A program made the position numbers and the translations under genes. 64,000 nucleotides of DNA from contig CM073558.1 in assembly GCA_037074615.1 (NCBI GenBank), forward strand, positions 20,381,001 to 20,445,000. Direction: 5' to 3'. Below the pieces are notes generated by a model. The model did not search any database. It saw only the letters and a program-made list of their open reading frames with translations, and was not told the DNA's origin. Shown piece by piece: positions 39,729 to 50,165 of this stretch. Origin of the DNA: Leucaena leucocephala (taxonomy: Eukaryota > Streptophyta > Magnoliopsida > Fabales > Fabaceae). Numbering within the stretch: position 1 is the first letter of the stretch; each line of letters opens with the position of its first letter.

Positions 39729-42700
39729 TTACTTTTTGTACTTCTTTGCCTCTTTTATAATACCATCAGTAAGAGAATCAACATCATGGTTCTTCCCAAA
39801 AAATTTTACAAACTGCATGTCAGGCCCCATCAAGTACCTGAATAGAAATCCCATGTTATAAAAGATTAATATTCCACAAAAATCACATAATGATGGAGAA
39901 AAATAATACTCCCCTACTTCTTGATGTAAGAGCTATTTAACTAATTTAGGTAAATTAAGAAAGTTAGGTAAATTAATTAATTATAATAGATATGATCCGA
40001 TCTCTCTAAACTAACCCTGTGTAATATTAGATTATATATCACTTTATAAGTTAGATAAATTAGTTTGGGAAAAAATAATAAATCTGAGAGACAAAGTAGA
40101 TTAAAGTTTTATATTTAGGACCAAAACTATCCCCCAATTAACTTCTATATTTAGGACCGGAGGGCTAGAACACTAGGTCTAGAACCATCATCAGTTAAGA
40201 ATAAGTGATACATGAAAGACTTTCGTTTTTAATAACAAAGATACCAAACCTTTACTTATATATACAGCATGGGCATTTAATTTATGTAAAACGTAATGTA
40301 GCATATGTCAAGCTTAGGAATAATACGTACATAACTATGGAGTGATCAACGAGATAATCTGAATCTTCCTCTGTTGTCTTCATGTAATAAACACGATAAG
40401 CACGTGCAACATTTCGTATTTCATCTGGGCTACCAGTTAATCCAATCAACTTTGGATGAAATTCTGACATACAAATTAAGACAAAATATTAGAAAACAAG
40501 CATAACTAACCAATCTTATTTACTTAATTTTTCTTTTAGCTTCCTTTGTACGCAAATTTATAAGATGTATTTTATGAAGTATGTCCTAAGTACCTTTGAC
40601 ATATTCGCGTACTTGTTCCACAGTATCCCTCTCAGGGTCAACTGAAATAAAAACTGGTGCAATTTCAATCCCAGATTTCTCCTCTGCAGGAAACAATAAG
40701 AGAAAAATATGGTTATCATCAGGTTCACATCACAGGATCACAAGTACAGCGAAGGTTCATGCCAACACATAAGATAGAAACTCACAAATCATTGGAATGC
40801 CACGCTTTGAGTGGAATTAACATCTCATTGTCATCAAATAGAAAGATTGGCAAGTCACAACTTACTTATTTTATCAACTGCAGCTGCTAGTTTAATTAGT
40901 TCATCTGGGCAGATATCTGGGCAGTGAGTAAAGCCAAAATATATCAGTGTCCAATTTCCCAAGAAGTTCTTTTCTGTTACTTGATTCCCATCATGGTTGA
41001 TCAGATTGAATGGACCCCCAATTGCAGCTTTCCCTGCAGAAGGTCCTTCCTTGACTGCCTTTGAAGCATTGTTTATTTCTACATTAAAAAAGTTAAATTT
41101 AAACAAGGAACAACAATGAAAGAAATCATCCATGGCTGTTCAAACACTCATAGTATGTATGACATCCTATCAACTAAAAGATAGAGATTTTGAGAAATTG
41201 GAAAATGCACTGATCTAATTATTTCTCAACCAGTGTGCCATGTTCCAAGAAAGAAAGATGCTTTTTGCCCATAAAAAATAATCTGCAGTTGCACAACGAC
41301 ATGCATACTGAACATAAAAGGGGCAATCCAAGGTTAACTGTCATATATACTGTAGGAGTGCATCTGCTGGTTGCTTGCTATGTGTGAGCCCTGTCATGGA
41401 TCTTGTTAAGTTGATATGTATCTGTTATTTTTATTTTTATTATTTTTGCCCATTTCTTGGACTTATTTGTATTAATGCCACTATTGCATCAGAACCTCAT
41501 AGTTTAATAAAAATAGTCAAGCCAAGAAGAAGAAGTCTAAAGAAAAATTCAAGTTGTGTTCAGTTTTAAAACAGGCATGCTGCTTTAGGAAAACTTTCAT
41601 GTTGAAATGTGATACTTTAGCAGCACAGGGATCATTAGAAACACAATAAAAGTTGCCGCAGCTTATAAATTTCATCCTTCAGTGCATAAACATTCATTTT
41701 AAATTTCATCCATCCAATCAAAATCCAAACTTTTCAATCCATGTTGCCGCAGCCCGCAAAATACAAACACAATAAAAGAAAGGAAAAGTAATTCAAGCTA
41801 ACCATGGATTAAACCTGCCTTATTAAAGTGTTTTGACATTTTAATGGAGATGTATGTCAATATAGTTCACTTCCACAGTCATAACTAGAAAACACTTAAA
41901 CTCACCATAGTAATCTACCTTCAATGTGACGTTTCTTTTCCCTATCATAGTAGTAGACCAGCCCAGCTCCAGTGGCAACCAGTAAAAGAAAGCTCAACCA
42001 TGAGACAGGCTGCAAATCACAACGTAACCAGCTCATAAGTGCCCTGAACCAATTTATCCCGAAAGCATAAGTTGTAAATTGTTTAAAGTCCACTCAATCA
42101 CCAAAACAAATATAATCAACAAAGGGAAGATGACATGAAAGAGCCAATGCCAACACATTAGGAAAGTGGCCAGAGAATTAACATTCATATCATACCTACA
42201 TTAGAATCACATACTTACGCAGTAGAAATCAAATCCCACAGTTTACAACTGAGTCGTGACAGAAAAAGAGCATGAAGAAAGTTAGATATAGATACTCACT
42301 CCTCCACGTACGGACTTTCCAGCAGCTTTCTGATTCGATTCCCTAGATTCTTTTCCTTGGTCAGAACTATCTTTCGCGGAGCTATTGGATACTGGGTTTT
42401 CTTGATTGGTATTACCAGCTGCAGTACTGGATAGAAATCTCTGACATAACACCAAAGATCCATTACCGTAACCTTGAGGTCCAATCTACAATTATAAGAT
42501 AAAGAGAGATTTTCATAGCCAATAAATACAACGTTAACTGAAACAATACACATAAAAGAAGAATGACTAGACCAAGAACGAAAGAAGAGAACTTGATATT
42601 CCCCTTAGTAATCAAAGTAAAGTTTTTTAACAGAAAATTCAGAGGCCAGTGAATAAAGAAAAAAACAAACCAGCTGATTGGGAGGGAGATTTGAAGAAGG

Positions 42701-42826
42701 AAGATGATTGAGAGATGGAGATGATGGTGAAAGCGTAGAGGATCTGCTCTGGCGAAGAATCTGTGAGTAGAGAATGCGACCAACGTAGCGAAATTGATTG
42801 GACTTGCTGGATATGATGGTGGCCAT
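39729..42826 (-). CDS. HCC1: SCO1-type mitochondrial copper chaperone
   Basis: Inner-membrane thioredoxin-fold protein delivering copper to the CuA site of cytochrome c oxidase subunit II. Exons (minus): 42671-42826, 42300-42485, 41919-42009, 40866-41078, 40594-40683, 40331-40463, 39729-39837; phases agree, giving 325 residues, near the length of Arabidopsis HCC1. The N-terminus (MATIISSKSNQFRYVGRILY) is Arg/Ser-rich and lacks acidic residues, as in mitochondrial presequences. One membrane helix lies at about 115-135 (SWLSFLLLVATGAGLVYYY), followed by DREKKRHIE. The copper site is complete: CPDIC (Cys197, Cys201) after FGFTH, and His286 in YLVDHSIVMY. Other SCO blocks: GGPFNLINHDG, FISVDPERDT, and GLTGSPDEI. 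All key residues are present, so this is the catalytic-type SCO1 rather than the cysteine-less plant HCC2. The C-terminus is KEAKKYKK. Confidence 0.95.
39895..40170. repeat. A+T-rich repeat candidate in SCO1 intron
   Basis: Begins AATACTCCCCTACTTC and ends near TTTAGGACCGGAGGG, a terminal pattern like the CTCCCTCCG edges of plant Stowaway elements. The phrase AGGACCGGAGG recurs at 47401. It sits in the last intron of the SCO1-type gene. Termini and target duplication are not resolved. Confidence 0.35.
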
Positions 42827-44653
42827 CAGTTGAACTCTCTGCGTAGCAAAACTGCACCTTAAACCTCAGATGACGAAACCAAAAGGGTTCAACAACACAA
42901 TTCAATGGGCGGTAGGCACGCTTCATACTAGTCCTCAACTGCAACTTAAATAACTATTCTAAGACTTTACTATAAATTTTCGATTTTTTTTTTATATTTA
43001 TACATATAACTTTTATATTTCTATTCATTTACAAATAATTTAAAATTTAAAGGATTTATATGCATATAACTTAACAATGGAAGGATTATATGCATATAAA
43101 CATAAAGTTTAAGAAAATTTATTATTAAATTTTAAAAATTAAAAAAGTTATTTGTACTTGATTTTAAGTTTAGAAAATCGTATGTAATTTAATTATTATT
43201 TTATTTCAATTTTATAATTTGTATGGAATATATAATTAATCATATAAATACTTATCAGAAAATGAATCATATAAATATTTTTAAGAAAATCGGAAAAGTC
43301 CCCACTGAAAAATTTATCGGTGAAGAAGAACATGATAATTTTTTATTACTGTTTTTATTTTGCCATGCCCATTTACCACTTAATTAAATTTTAAATCTCA
43401 TGGGTTTTTATGAGAACATTTTATAATTTTATTTATTAGAAGATAAATAATGATAGTATTGAAATTTTTAATGGAAAAAACTTGATATTATTGGTTTAAT
43501 TTGAATTTGAGGGAGTTTTAAAGCATAGGACTCTCCAGTTCTCCCAACATTTTTTTCCATTTATAGAACTTTATGTTATTTATAAAATATTTATATGTTA
43601 TTTATAAAATACTGAAACCCTCCTACTTAATCAGTATTTTTTTTTTTTGGAAAAACCGATCAAATATCATACCTAAAAGAAAGTTACAAGACAAGGGTCA
43701 ACCTAAACAAATTCAAATTTAAACTTTAAAGGGGGAGGGGGTTCAACAATACAAACATTTTGTTTTATATAAATTTTTTTATAAAGAGATTAAATTCACT
43801 CACAATTTAAAGATAGGGTAAAATCTCTTTTTCTCTTAAGCGATACTAATATTAGGTAGGGTCAGCCGTCTATTATCCTTAGGTGTGAATCTAAATATCC
43901 AGAAATTAGAATACTTCTTCGATTAAAACTACAACAAAGTAATACTCTCTAGAAATCGAATACATTCTAAATAGTAGTATGTTTCACTCATTCGCCAGTT
44001 AAACTTACGGACGAAAGGTTCAACAATACTGACATGAATATAATAGAAGAAATTAAAGAAAAAGAAAGATCCTCCTCAGTAGCTTGATTGACAATTTCAT
44101 CCAAGTTCTTGAGGTTGAAAAACATCTTCCTAAGGCAGAGAATTTGTAAGCTAGGTTTGCTCTGCCCTGAAAGTAACCTACCCTGAGAGATCCAGCAAAG
44201 AATGGCCCTGAGACATAGGAGAGTAAACCATACTTAATCATAGTTAATCAAGGATGCTTATCAATTTTTTATTTTTTGTTATTAATCATTAAATTAAATG
44301 CCTTAAAAAAATTATGAGAACTTCAACGAACAACTTCGTTCAAACACATTCTCAAATATCAAATGTGACTGAACTTTGCATGTATTTAGATTTGAGTTTC
44401 TAACCTCTTCTTAGATAATTGTACTATGAACAAGATAAATAAAGGAACTTCAGATACATGAAGGAATCGCATTATATGCATCCTTGTTCCAAACTACAAA
44501 TATATACATGAAACTACTAAATGAGTTTGAAATCACAAGAAATAAGTAAATCTAATCTGAAAAAAATGGAGATGGCGAGGAAGGCTTGTCTGTCTCCACC
44601 AGCACAATCCATAGCAGAGGTTAAGGACGTTGTTATTCCATCTCTTCCACCAA
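42827..44653. other. Intergenic, no gene seen
   Basis: A+T-rich DNA upstream of the SCO1-type gene and downstream of the small gene. Open frames such as 44053-44241 (-) lack any recognisable feature. The last part is the likely 3' UTR of the small gene. Confidence 0.45.
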
Positions 44654-47533
44654 TTATTGCTTCTTAAACGACTGGCAGTACCCAAAAAGAAAAAAAAATA
44701 ATTATTAATAGAGGTCTCTGGATAATTATGTCTTTAATATAGGACATAATTATAAAGTTGATTTTGGTCTTAAAGATATGATATATTTTTTATATTTATT
44801 AAGTTTTTTCTCAAATTAATCCTATTGATACTTCCTCAATAATAATTACGTAAAAAGAAGAGGGTGGGAGTTAAAAAAAATTGTTAAGCTGTTTTAAAAA
44901 AAAAATATCATATTAATTAATATAACTAATTTTTTTAATCTAATTAAATATATTATATATTAAAGACTAAAAGATAATACACTTTACTCTTAATTCTTCA
45001 ATGCTAGTATATGGGCAATCTAGTTTTTCAATTTTCAGAATAACAAATCTTTTGTACATTAACAACTAATTGGACACAAGAACTACTATATTCAATGGCA
45101 ATATATAAGCTACCTCCATATCTTTTGAGAGGTCCTTGAACAGCTCAGCTACCCCCTCCTTCATCTGATTTCCTGTTAGAATACACAGCATTTAGATTTT
45201 AGATCAAACTGATTTGTTAACACGATCAATGAAAAACCAACGAGTATCAGTATTTTGCTGCTGCTACTACTACCTTTAATTGCAGCATCCTCGAATTTCT
45301 TTGATGTCCTCACAGCAAATCTCTGAAATGCAGGGCTAAGAATCCACAAGTAAACATCAACATGAGAAAAGTAAAATGTAATACTAATAAATTGCCAACT
45401 TGCTGTATAAAACTGGAATAAGAATTTCATCATCCAGAGTGCAATGACGGAATATGTAGTTATGGTTGCACCGACATGCCTTTATAACATCACATATCAC
45501 ACAACACAATCAACCTGGTAGGGATGCTTAATGATGCTTAACACATCGAATTGTTTCAAATGATTGAGATCCTTTGATCTCTAGCACTCCTGAAGCACAT
45601 AGCTTGTTCAAGGAAAATAGTGCAACAATATCTTATGCTAATCTCAAGATAGAAAACATGCAAATACACATGCAGCACACGCATAAACACGTGCACTCGC
45701 GCTCACATAATATTTATTTCTAGGACTGTCCCCATGATTGGCTTTCTCAAACACCTGGAAATGCTTAACAACTTCAGCCCCTAAATGCTCGCCATGAATT
45801 TTTTTTACTCAAACTCAATACTGCAGTGAAAGAAGCATTGCACTGTAGATAACTGGAGAATTTGAGACTCTTCTGCTTCCGGGAGCAAGCTTGTTGTTAC
45901 GTACATTCAGTTCGGACTGCCTAATTGTGAAGCTTCAGTCAACAAGCTGATTGTAAGAACAAGCTTTCCTCAAGTATTTATTTACAAGACTGGCTCCATT
46001 GATTAGCTTTCTCAAACACCATACAAACTACAGCCATTAAAAAAATATTCTCAAATTCTATCCTGCTGTGAATGAAACATTACACTGCAAATAACTAGAG
46101 AATCTGAGACTATTTTGCTTCAGGTGGCAAGCTAGTCAGGTACAGTCAGTCCTGAGAGTCCAATCATGAAGCTTCAGTCCACAAGATGATTGTAAAAACA
46201 AGCTTTCCACATTTCCAAGACTGGCTCCATGATTAGCTTTGTCAAACAACTGCAAAAACATGCCAACTTCAGCCCCTAAATACTAGCCATGAAGGAAAAA
46301 ATATTCTCAAAACTCTGTACTGCAGTTGAATGAAGCACTACACTGCAGATAACTAGAGAATTTGAGACTCTTTTGCTTCAGTGAGCAAACTTGTCAGGTA
46401 CCGTCAAACCTGACAGCCTAAACGTGAAGCTTCAGTCAACAAGCTGCAAAAACAAGCTTTCCACAAATATTTATTTCCAATACTGGCCCCATGATGAGCT
46501 TTCTCAAGCACCTGGAAATGCATGTCTACTTCAGCCCCTAAAAACTCACCATGAAGGAAAAAGGATTCCCAAACTCTATACTGCAGTGAACGAAGCACTA
46601 CACTGCAGATAACTAGAGAATTTGAGACTCTTGCTTCAGGGAGCAAGATTGTCAGGTGCAGTCAGGCCTGACAGCCTAATGGTGAAGCTTCTGTCAAGAA
46701 GCTGATTGTAAAACAAACTTTCCACAAAATAACGCTTGATGACTGTAAACAGGAAGATCTCTGAGGTCTTGCAAGACTCCAGAGACATATTGCCAATGTT
46801 TACGAGAAAGTAGCAGTCGTCAAGAGCTTGGAAGAGGATAAAGATACAGCATATCTACATCATGATTTATTGATTGACCACTAATTTCTTTAGGAAAAAA
46901 AACAAAACCATATATCATATCCATTGTAAGACATACTTCATGCCCTAGCTCTCAAACACTTGGAAACACATACCAACTTCAGTCTTTCAATATGCAACAT
47001 GAAATTGGGGAAAATGTCCAAACTTCATATATTTCCATGAATGAAATATTATACTGCCTGTGAAATTCAAACAATTTTAAGAAGTGAAGTTGAGATCATT
47101 GTTAGCCTTAAAAATCAATGCAAAACAAAATTACAAAAATTACACAACTTAGAAGTTTGACGAGTACTTGTTAAATGGGGACGAACCAATTTCAAAGAAG
47201 CTTACGTACTATATATTGATGTTAAATTTATTAATTATTTTTAAATTATTCCTCTATTATTACTCTTTAAATAATAATTAAATAATATATTGAGAAAATA
47301 AAAAAATATTCAAGATATTTAAAAAATATATATATTATTATAACTAAGTTAAGTAATTTTTTAAATTTAATTAAATTAATTAAATAAGTATTATATGATT
47401 AGGACCGGAGGAATATCAAGCAAAACGAAATTAAAAACTAGTTAGACTGGTACCTGTTAGCAAGACTGTTGACAACCAATTCATTTACCACGTAGGAGAT
47501 GACCCTGTGCATAAAATTCCCACCACCGGCCAT
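44654..47533 (-). CDS. Small unidentified protein (72 aa), four exons
   Basis: I do not recognise a named family. Four minus-strand exons, 47454-47533, 45274-45335, 45114-45172 and 44654-44671, have good GT..AG borders and agree in phase, giving 72 residues. It starts MAGGGNFMHRVISYVVNELV, with a hydrophobic/amphipathic stretch at about 9-25, followed by SPAFQRFAVRTSKKFEDAAI and a charged, helical end (MKEGVAELFKDLSKDMESFKKQ). Basic residues and the short length are compatible with a small organelle-targeted protein, but this is inference. The start is chosen because the upstream bases are G+C-richer leader-like DNA and the ATG is followed by GCC. The last exon encodes only five residues and the stop. 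Its first intron (2.1 kb) holds the tandem array at 45707-46730. Confidence 0.6.
44890..44965 (+). repeat. AATT-rich dispersed repeat, copy
   Basis: Contains the family core AACTAATTTTTTTAAT followed by TAATTAAATATATTATATAT. Compare 48640-48870, and the inverted copies at 38014-38327. Flanking bases from about 44700 (including TCCTATTGATACTTC) also match 48732-48755, so the element may begin near 44700. Confidence 0.55.
45707..46730. repeat. Tandem array of about 250-bp units, about four copies
   Basis: The phrase CAAGCTTTCC (with small changes) recurs at 45960, 46199, 46453 and 46714, giving unit lengths of 239, 254 and 261. Each unit holds, in order, GACTGGCTCCATGAT-like, CTTCAGCCCCTAAA-like, ACTGCAGTGAA-like, AACTAGAGAATTTGAGACTC-like and GTGAAGCTTCAGTC-like blocks. 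The first copy (from about 45707) lacks its left edge. A decayed fifth copy is visible at about 46935-47060. It fills most of intron 1 of the small gene. Confidence 0.85.
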
Positions 47534-48639
47534 GTTTGCCTCGCTTCATTTACAGCTGCGATAACATCAGAGAAATAAGGGAACGACCCTATAGCGGAAA
47601 AGCCGAAAGACACAAACTTGTGTACGAAGAGAACGATTTCCCCGGAGTTTTTTCCCCTGCGTACTTGGATATAAGAGTTAGGAATCACAGTAATCAGCTG
47701 AGGACCTCTTAACACGGATCGCAGAATCGATTGGGAAGATAAAGGGCGGCAGACGCTTAAGAAAGCCTCCAGAATTGGCGGGCAGAGACAGAGAAACCCG
47801 AAGCTTCTCGAAATTACCGGGACAAGATCGTGTTGGCAAGCTTTTTTTTTTTTTTTTTTCTTGGCCGAATCTGTGAGATTTGAAGAATCTAGGGTCTTTG
47901 ATAGTGCTCCTATCCTATCTACTTATCCTATGTACTTGATATAAATATTTGTTTGTGTATATATATATATATATATCAGACCCAGACACTAATTTCTTCC
48001 TTTTGGTTGAAACTTCAATCAAATGCTAAAAGAAAACTTAAGAGACTTAATCCTGACTCCACTCATCCACCAAACATAGGTGTTGAAAAACCAGGATATC
48101 TATTCCTGTCCAGTTTTTGGCACGCTCTGTGATTGAATCTACTTTTATTATCCTCTTCTTTGGATCCCCTATTATCTTGATATCTAAGTTAGAATTCACA
48201 AGGTATGGGGCCTAGTAGAACTCAATAGTAGCATTATATTTCTGTATATCAGACAAAAAAGGATCAAGTTAATTCATTCCATTCATAAGCATCACCAATA
48301 GCTTTTCTTCTATTTCTGTAAATCTACAATTCAATGCATTGTATTCATACCTTGGTTGGCTGTGAAGACTGGATGGATTGGGTCCAGTTCCATAGATTTC
48401 TGATTATAAGGAATGATCCATTCGACCATACAACAAAAGATTCCCAGTGATTTCTCTGCAGTCAATCCCCTACAAATAATAGCCTCTTTCCCCGAAGTTT
48501 CTTGAGGGCTAGCTTTGGATTGAATCTACTAAGTATATACAGTCATGTTAGAATGTGGATCTCAGAACCTGAAGCTTTTCAAGCTTGGAGTTCATATGAT
48601 TATGTACAGATATATATTCAAATGCATGTTCATAATACT

Positions 48640-48870
48640 CCTCCACTAATTAATACATAATTTAATGAGAGAGTTAATATTAATTTTAAATATAATTTTT
48701 TTTTATATTTATCAATTTTTTCTTAAATTTTTCCTATTGATACTTTCTCAAATGGAGAGAGTAAATTAAACATGATTAGAGTATTTTAGAAAAAATATAT
48801 TATATTAACTAATTTTTTTAATATAATTAAATTAATTAAATATGTTTTATATTAAAAATTAAAGAATATA
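48640..48870 (+). repeat. AATT-rich dispersed repeat, fuller copy
   Basis: Starts near ATACTCCTCCACTAATTAAT and ends near TATATTAAAAATTAAAG. The right part (GAGTATTTTAGAAAAAATAT then ACTAATTTTTTTAAT) matches 44890-44965 and, inverted, each unit at 38014-38327. The left edge ACTCCTCC resembles Stowaway-type ends, but I could not define termini. Confidence 0.5.
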
Positions 48871-49154
48871 TATGAGGTTTAGCCTTGAAGCAAAAGTGGC
48901 TGTCATTGGAGGTTAAATCCAATAACCAACCTCTCTAGTTACATGATAAAGCTGTTTGTCCTCTCTGACCCCATCTAGTAGTAGCTTTGTATACTGGTAT
49001 GCCCTTATATATAGATACAGAGAGAGTCACCTAGGGATGCTACAGTCCTCTGGCTGCCACTGCCAGTGGAGATAGCGAGAATCTGGCCTTCCATTCTTGG
49101 TACAAGAGAACTGTCTATCTACATAAGGGAAGCCTCTGTCTGTGTACAAAGGCT

Positions 49155-49502
49155 TTATTGTTCTGTTAAATACCCATTTCCCATTGGCAACATTGCATTC
49201 TTTTGCATCAAACTAAATCTATCATCTGTAAACGAGGCATACCCAACTTCCACCTCTGCTTTCTTATCATCTGTCGTAAAATCACCAGTTTCAGTAAACT
49301 GATCAGTAACTAAACAAAAATAAACATTTGCAGGTTTCTTTCTCTCAGAACAGGATGATATAAAAGCCCTGAAAAACTTACTGGATTTTGGGGTGGCTTT
49401 TCGTTTATGAGAGCATTTGAACTTGAAGAAGGAAGTGGAAGAGAAAGAACTGAATCTCTCTGCATAGAAGATGGCTATGAAAACAAGAGCATGCTGCTGC
49501 AA
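49155..49502 (-). other. Possible coding exon, unidentified
   Basis: An open frame of 115 codons without an early ATG; it is entered after a TTTTTGCAG that would serve as a splice acceptor. The downstream half looks protein-like (TGDFTTDDKKAEVEVGYASF). It could be a terminal exon of a gene whose upstream exons lie beyond the retrotransposon, or a chance frame. No family was recognised and no upstream exon was found. Confidence 0.2.
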
Positions 49503-49756
49503 AAATGATAGGCAAAGACAGTGTAGTTCCTCTTGGAGGTTTCATTACGGGGAAGAGAATGAATGATAAGGAAATTGTACAAAAGGTTTTAAGGAGGGAG
49601 GGATGTTTTATGGGATAATATTGGAGTAGGAGTGAAGTTAAGCATAGTCAGATTTTCTTGTTTTTATGAATAATTATATTATAATGTAATAATAAAGTAC
49701 TATGGAGGTTCAGACATAAGTTAGAAGGCTAACATCTTCACCTCTCTCTCTCTCTC

Positions 49757-50146
49757 TGATAAGGTCCCAGTAGAAAGATTCAAATTGACTTATTCAAGGA
49801 GGAAACGGAAACAAGGAGAAAATCACGGAGCCCATGATTAGTTGGTTATTTGCTCATCAGTTATTTTATTCTTTTCCGTAATTTTTACTTTTCAAGTACG
49901 TGGGTTATGCTCACTAATATTTAGGGACCACTACGTAAGCTTCTACTACTGTAACTATTATAAATTGGCGTCATGCCCAGGACTTGGATTCATTGAATAT
50001 ATTTTCCAGAACATATCAGTTAAAAAAGGAGATTCTCCTGGGTCTATTTACAAGTAAGAGTGAGATCCTTACCTTATCTGTGAGTAGAAGAAGTTCCTTA
50101 ATTTCCTTTTTGTGGGTCTTTTCGGGTGATTACTTGGTTCATACCA
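49757..50146 (+). repeat. 5' LTR
   Basis: 390 bases, TGATAAGG...TTCATACCA. A TATA-like box (TATAAAT, 49959-49965) lies near the middle and likely drives transcription. Differs from the 3' LTR at one base only. Confidence 0.97.
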
Positions 50147-50149
50147 TTC

Positions 50150-50165
50150 TGGTATCAAAGCCATG
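50150..50165 (+). other. Primer-binding site (initiator tRNA-Met type)
   Basis: TGGTATCAAAGCCATG starts three bases after the 5' LTR. It is close to the TGGTATCAGAGCC sequence complementary to plant initiator tRNA-Met used by many plant LTR elements, with one mismatch. Confidence 0.85.

Larger units (their letters stand above)
47534..49756. other. Leader/promoter of the small gene and intergenic space up to the retrotransposon
   Basis: The first few hundred bases are G+C-richer and include a T-run (47840-47859) and a (TA)n run at 47958-47976; they probably hold the promoter and leader of the small gene. The remainder is intergenic, ending in the (CT)n tract at 49741-49756 into which the retrotransposon inserted. 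One weak coding candidate (49155-49502, -) is listed separately. Confidence 0.45.

Noticed and set aside
44053..44241. 62-codon minus-strand frame
   Set aside because: No homology recognised, no splice partners, in A+T-rich intergenic DNA.
49842..50057. 71-codon frame, repeated exactly at 54591-54806
   Set aside because: Both lie in the two LTRs; identity follows from LTR duplication, not from a conserved gene.
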